From: Nocardia nova SH22a
GTDB taxonomy: Bacteria > Actinomycetota > Actinomycetes > Mycobacteriales > Mycobacteriaceae
Direction of reading: 5' to 3'
DNA: 64,000 nucleotides
Assembly (NCBI RefSeq): GCF_000523235.1
Contig: NZ_CP006850.1
Span: forward strand, 1,488,001-1,552,000
The notes beneath the pieces were generated by a model that was given only the letters and a program-made list of their open reading frames with translations, was not told the DNA's origin and made no database searches. How positions within the stretch are numbered: position 1 is the first letter of the stretch; each line of letters starts with the position of its first letter. Position numbers and translations under genes: made by a program. This document shows, in pieces, positions 60,534 to 64,000 of this stretch.

Positions 60534-61135
60534 CGGCCCGCTCCCGGCACCAGATTGTGCGCGAGGATCGTGCGGGCCTGATGATCGTGGCCGAGAATGC
60601 TGATCGCGGCGGTCGACAGGAAGAACCGCCGTCCTTCCCGCGCCGGGAATTCCGCCCAGCGCGCGATCAGGACCCGGGAGAAGTGCCCGTGCCCCACCAG
60701 CACCACATCGCGGGTGCGCAGCGCCGGTTCCACCGATTCGAGGACCCGGTCGGCGCGCGCGGATACCTCGGTCAGCGATTCGCCGCCGGGCACCTCGCCG
60801 GTGAAGACGGTCCAGCCCGGCGCGGTCTCGCGGATCTGCGGGGTCGTCAGCCCCTCGTACTCGCCGTAGTCCCATTCGACCAGATCGTCGTCGACGCGGG
60901 CATCCGGCAGCCCGGCCAGCTCGGCGGTGCGCACGGCGCGTTTGCGCGGGCTGGTCAGGACCAGCGGATCGCTCAGCCCGAGGTCCGCCAGGACGGCTTC
61001 GGCCGCCCGCGCCTGCTCCTCGCCCCGGTCGGTGAGCGCGATATCGGTGCGCCCGGTATGCCTGCGCGCCGCCGACCACGCGGTCTCGCCGTGCCGCAGC
61101 AGCACCAGCCGATAGTCCCTGTCCGATGCACTCAT
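60530..61135 (-). CDS. gpm2: Histidine phosphatase superfamily protein (Gpm2/Rv3214-like)
   Basis: 201 residues from ATG 61135. RHG motif VLLRHGETAWSAARRHTG (His of LRHGET is phosphorylated), LTDRGEEQARAAEAVLADLG, LTSPRKRAVRTAELAG, EWDYGEYEG and the second His in VLVGHGHFSRVLIARW. The mycobacterial counterpart is a non-specific acid phosphatase, not a mutase. Operon with the GNAT gene downstream. Confidence 0.9.
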   Translation of the reverse strand: MSASDRDYRLVLLRHGETAWSAARRHTGRTDIALTDRGEEQARAAEAVLADLGLSDPLVLTSPRKRAVRTAELAGLPDARVDDDLVEWDYGEYEGLTTPQIRETAPGWTVFTGEVPGGESLTEVSARADRVLESVEPALRTRDVVLVGHGHFSRVLIARWAEFPAREGRRFFLSTAAISILGHDHQARTILAHNLVPGAGR

Positions 61136-61180
61136 GCGTCCGATCATGCCGCACCGCGGGTGGTGACGGCACCGGCCGGA

Positions 61181-62398
61181 TCAGCTGGTGCCGTAGAGCT
61201 GCCCGCCGCGCTGTTCGAGGACGACCGTTCCGGCGACCGCCAGCGAGATCGGCTCGCCGTGGTAGTCGCTGCGGTGCAAGGGGATCCGCTTCTGCGTCGC
61301 CCCGGTCGCCGGATCCACCGCCGCGATGCCGTCGGCGACCGGGATGAGGATGCTGCCCGCCGTCATCGCGGGTGCGCCCAGCGCGTCGGACACGGTCCAC
61401 TGCGGCTCGAAGGTGGTGGCGTTCAACGCGATCACGCTGTTGCCGGTGAAGACGAAATAGTCCGATCCCAGCCGGGTGACCGTGCCGGTGTCCGCGATCG
61501 GCGCGCTGAGCGGATGCGCCGCAAGGGGATTGGCCGCGGTGTCGTAGACCGCGAATTCCGGTGGGGCGGTTTCGGTTCCGGGCAGATACAGCGCGATCCG
61601 GGTGTCCGAGACCGCGAGGACCCGCGCCTTCTCGTCCACCGCGCCCGCCTCGGTCAGCACGTGCGAGCCGTACTCCTCCGGGGCGGAGGCGTCCTTCGGC
61701 GCGGGATTGAGCACGGTCAGCCGGTCGGCGGCATCGTCGGGGCAGCGTTCGAGCACGGCGAGCCTGCTGCCGCCCGACGCGGCCGACAGCAACCGGCAAT
61801 CGCGCCGGGGCTGGGTGTGCGGGTTCACCGGCGCGTCCACATAGCCGTATTCGAGGGTGCGAACCAGGTCCGACCGCCACACCTCGAGCCGATCCGGGCC
61901 CTGTGCCACCGTGTAGGTGCCGTCGGTGGACAGCCGCAGCCGGGAGTCCATATAGCTGCTGCGCGCGGTGCGCCGCTGCCCGTCCGCGGTGTCGAGCATG
62001 GTCGTCTGGCTGCAGCCGCGATCGTCGCGGAAGGTCGCGATGGCGGTGCCGAATTGGCTCTCCACCGCGCACAGCGGAATATCGCGCCGGTAGTGCCACA
62101 GTTCATGCCCGGTCACCGGATCGAGCCCGCTGACGGTCCCGCCGTCACCGGTGACGGCCACGCCGCTCGAGGTGAGCGCCCGCGCGGCAGCGCCGTCGGG
62201 CGCGTGCCAGCGTTCGGTGAGCGTTTCCGGCAGCCGGTCGGCGGCGGGCGCCGGTGTGGCCGGATGCGCCGCGGGATCCGAATCGGTCCCGCGGGCAGCG
62301 CTGTTCGCCCAGACGACAACGACCGCGATCACCACGACGACGGCGATCGCGACTGCGGCATAGAGGTCGGCGCGCGTCCGCCGCTCGGGTGCGAGCAC
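61181..62398 (-). CDS. Membrane-anchored beta-propeller protein (Rv3212-like)
   Basis: 405 residues from a GTG. One N-terminal helix (LYAAVAIAVVVVIAVVVVWA), then a PQQ-type propeller in the periplasm (repeats such as VSGLDPVTGHELWHYRRDIP, VIALNATTFEPQWTVSD, GIAAVDPATGATQKRIPL) and four Cys that could form disulfides. The mycobacterial neighbour Rv3212 has the same plan and position next to rhlE. Function unknown; an envelope scaffold or sensor is possible. Confidence 0.88.
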   Translation of the reverse strand: MLAPERRTRADLYAAVAIAVVVVIAVVVVWANSAARGTDSDPAAHPATPAPAADRLPETLTERWHAPDGAAARALTSSGVAVTGDGGTVSGLDPVTGHELWHYRRDIPLCAVESQFGTAIATFRDDRGCSQTTMLDTADGQRRTARSSYMDSRLRLSTDGTYTVAQGPDRLEVWRSDLVRTLEYGYVDAPVNPHTQPRRDCRLLSAASGGSRLAVLERCPDDAADRLTVLNPAPKDASAPEEYGSHVLTEAGAVDEKARVLAVSDTRIALYLPGTETAPPEFAVYDTAANPLAAHPLSAPIADTGTVTRLGSDYFVFTGNSVIALNATTFEPQWTVSDALGAPAMTAGSILIPVADGIAAVDPATGATQKRIPLHRSDYHGEPISLAVAGTVVLEQRGGQLYGTS

Positions 62399-62421
62399 GT
62401 CAGCGAGACTAACCGATTCGG

Positions 62422-63999
62422 CTACTGCACCGACGCGGCAGTCTGATCCGCATTCGCCGACGCGGCGCCGGAACCGGAGGCGCCGGAATCGTCCGCGGCA
62501 CCGGAATCACCGGAGCCCGCGGCGGGCTTGCGGCGACGGCGGCGACGGCGCCGAGCGGGTTTGTCGCCCTCCGGCTTGTCGTCCGAAATATCCTGTGCTG
62601 CTGCGGATTCAGGCTTGGCGGCCGAGTCGTCGGCGGCATCGGTCGCGGTGGCGGTGTTGTCGCCGTCGACCGCCTTGCCGCCACGCGTCCGGCGGCGGTT
62701 GCGGGTCCGCGGCTGCCGGGCCTCGCGCTCGACCACCACGGCATCGGCCTCGTGCACCGGGGTGCGGCGCAGAGTGCCGGTGGCACTCTCCGGGATGCCG
62801 AGATCGGCGCGCAGATGCTCCGACCGGGAGTAGGTCTCCACCGGCTCCGGAATGCCCAGTCCCAGTGCGGAATTGATGCTCTCCCAGCGGTGCAGCTCGT
62901 CCCAGTCCACCAGGGTGACCGCGACGCCGGTGCGTCCCGCGCGGCCGGTGCGGCCGATGCGGTGCACGTAGGTCTTCTCGTCCTCAGGGCACTGGTAGTT
63001 GACCACGTGGGTGACATCGTCGATATCGATACCGCGCGCGGCCACATCGGTGGCGACCAGAACGTCGATCTTGCCCTTGCGGAACTTGTCGAGCGCCTTC
63101 TCGCGGGCGATCTGGCCCAGATCGCCGTGCACCGCGCCGACCGCGAAACCGCGCTCGGCCAGATCGTCGGCGACCTTCTGCGCGGTGCGCTTGGTGCGGG
63201 TGAAGATCATGGTCGCGCCGCGGGTCTCGGCCTGCAGGATGCGGGCGATCAATTCGCTCTTGTCCAGCGCGTGCGCGCGATAGACGAATTGCGCCGTGCG
63301 ATCGTGCACCGCCGAATCGTGCGGTTCCTCGGCCCGGATATGGGTCGGCTTGGTCAGGAATGTCCGTGCCAGCGTGATGATCGGCCCCGGCATGGTGGCC
63401 GAGAACAACATCGTCTGGCGCTTTTCCGGAACCATCGACAAAATTCGCTCGATATCGGGCAGAAAGCCCAGATCGAGCATTTCGTCGGCCTCGTCCAGCA
63501 CCAGGACGCCGACCTTGCCGAGGATCAGATGCTGCTGCTCGGCCAGATCCAGCAGGCGCCCGGGCGTTCCGACGACCACGTCGACGCCCTCGCGCAGCGC
63601 CGCGATCTGCGACTCGTACGGCCGTCCGCCGTAGATCGAGGCGACCTGCAGCGGGCCCTTCTGATTGGTCAGATATTTCCCGGCATTCTCCAGGTCCTTG
63701 GTGACCTGAATGCACAACTCGCGCGTCGGCACGATGACCAATGCGCGGGGGGTGCCGTCCAATGCGACGGTGCCGGAATCGGTGGTGGAAATCCGGTGCA
63801 GCAGTGGCACGCCGAATCCGAAGGTCTTACCCATACCGGTGCGGGCCTGGCCGATCAGATCGTCACCGGCCAGCGCCAGGGGCAGGGTCAGCTCCTGAAT
63901 CGCGAAAGTACGTTCGATTCCGATCTCGCCGAGTGCGCGCACGATTTCCGGGCGCACTCCCAATTCGGCGAATGTCGGCGGGGTGTGGGTGGTGTCGAG
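62422..63999 (-). CDS. rhlE: DEAD-box RNA helicase RhlE, 5' end beyond the window
   Basis: At least 525 residues; the frame stays open to the window edge with family-like sequence (TPPTFAELGVRPEIVRAL), so the start is outside. Motifs: Q-motif region FAIQELTLPLALAG, ARTGMGKT (I), TPGRLLDL (Ib), VLDEADEML (II), FSATMPG (III), and HRIGRTGRAGRTGVA (VI). The C-terminal ~110 residues are an acidic/basic low-complexity tail with KPARRRRRRRRKPAA, probably for RNA binding. It remodels structured RNA in the cytosol. Confidence 0.93.
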   Translation of the reverse strand, partial: LDTTHTPPTFAELGVRPEIVRALGEIGIERTFAIQELTLPLALAGDDLIGQARTGMGKTFGFGVPLLHRISTTDSGTVALDGTPRALVIVPTRELCIQVTKDLENAGKYLTNQKGPLQVASIYGGRPYESQIAALREGVDVVVGTPGRLLDLAEQQHLILGKVGVLVLDEADEMLDLGFLPDIERILSMVPEKRQTMLFSATMPGPIITLARTFLTKPTHIRAEEPHDSAVHDRTAQFVYRAHALDKSELIARILQAETRGATMIFTRTKRTAQKVADDLAERGFAVGAVHGDLGQIAREKALDKFRKGKIDVLVATDVAARGIDIDDVTHVVNYQCPEDEKTYVHRIGRTGRAGRTGVAVTLVDWDELHRWESINSALGLGIPEPVETYSRSEHLRADLGIPESATGTLRRTPVHEADAVVVEREARQPRTRNRRRTRGGKAVDGDNTATATDAADDSAAKPESAAAQDISDDKPEGDKPARRRRRRRRKPAAGSGDSGAADDSGASGSGAASANADQTAASVQ

Positions 64000-64000
64000 T

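Noticed and set aside
60534..62099. Long minus-strand frame upstream of the acetyltransferase
   Set aside because: Arg/Gly-rich shadow of the phosphatase and propeller genes; only its last 157 codons match a real family.

Overview
The window is high-GC actinobacterial DNA, most likely from Nocardia or a close mycolic-acid-bearing relative. The evidence is a complete yrbE/mce lipid-import operon with Mce-associated proteins, an antigen-85-type mycolyltransferase, a WS/DGAT acyltransferase, WhiB1, several P450s and acyl-lipid enzymes. The last 10 kb follows the order of Mycobacterium tuberculosis Rv3221c to Rv3211 (from memory). No rRNA, tRNA, CRISPR array, transposase or phage gene was seen. 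The genus is an inference.

Layout. 1-5 kb: a 5'-truncated unknown gene, a DUF72 protein, and an MFS exporter fused to three carboxypeptidase-regulatory-like domains. 5.4-8.8 kb: a tightly coupled XRE regulator / aminotransferase / alanine-dehydrogenase-like operon. 8.9-11.5 kb: lipB, a DUF475 membrane protein and a secreted transglycosylase-like protein. 11.5-15.9 kb: a marR / MFS fusion / YceI fusion operon whose MFS protein is a paralogue of the first one; both promoters carry the same inverted repeat and both genes share a 296-bp identical tract. 16-22 kb: PucR-type regulator, acyl-CoA ligase, TerD protein, secreted CocE/NonD hydrolase. 22.3-27.6 kb: a conservon (cvnA-B-C-D) followed by two P450 genes. 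28-34.5 kb: SDR / F420-type oxidoreductase / SnoaL operon, oleate hydratase, 3-hydroxyacyl-CoA dehydrogenase, DUF2804 protein.

34.7-46.1 kb: yrbEA-yrbEB-mceABCDEF on the plus strand, then a 0.9-kb non-coding spacer built around a long imperfect inverted repeat, then two Mce-associated membrane protein genes facing the operon. 46.3-49.5 kb: P450, SDR and a double-domain universal stress protein, with clear palindromes and hairpins between them. 50.1-53 kb: two very small paralogous hydrophobic proteins directly before a mycolyltransferase, then a WS/DGAT gene. 53.5-64 kb: an anchored unknown protein, a biotin-carrier protein, a sensor kinase, whiB1 with a CRP-type site, a diacylglycerol-kinase-like protein, a membrane protein, acetyltransferases, an alpha/beta hydrolase, a histidine phosphatase, an anchored beta-propeller protein and rhlE (running off the window edge).

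Most novel candidates: (i) the two 37/38-residue proteins beside the mycolyltransferase, which resemble in layout the corynebacterial PorA/PorH type of O-mycoloylated mycomembrane proteins; (ii) the MarR/MFS/YceI module, in which transporter and lipid-binding protein carry the same accessory domain and both appear to be on the cytoplasmic side; (iii) the identical DNA tract and shared operator that tie the two MFS paralogues together; (iv) the uncharacterised XRE/aminotransferase/PntA-like operon.
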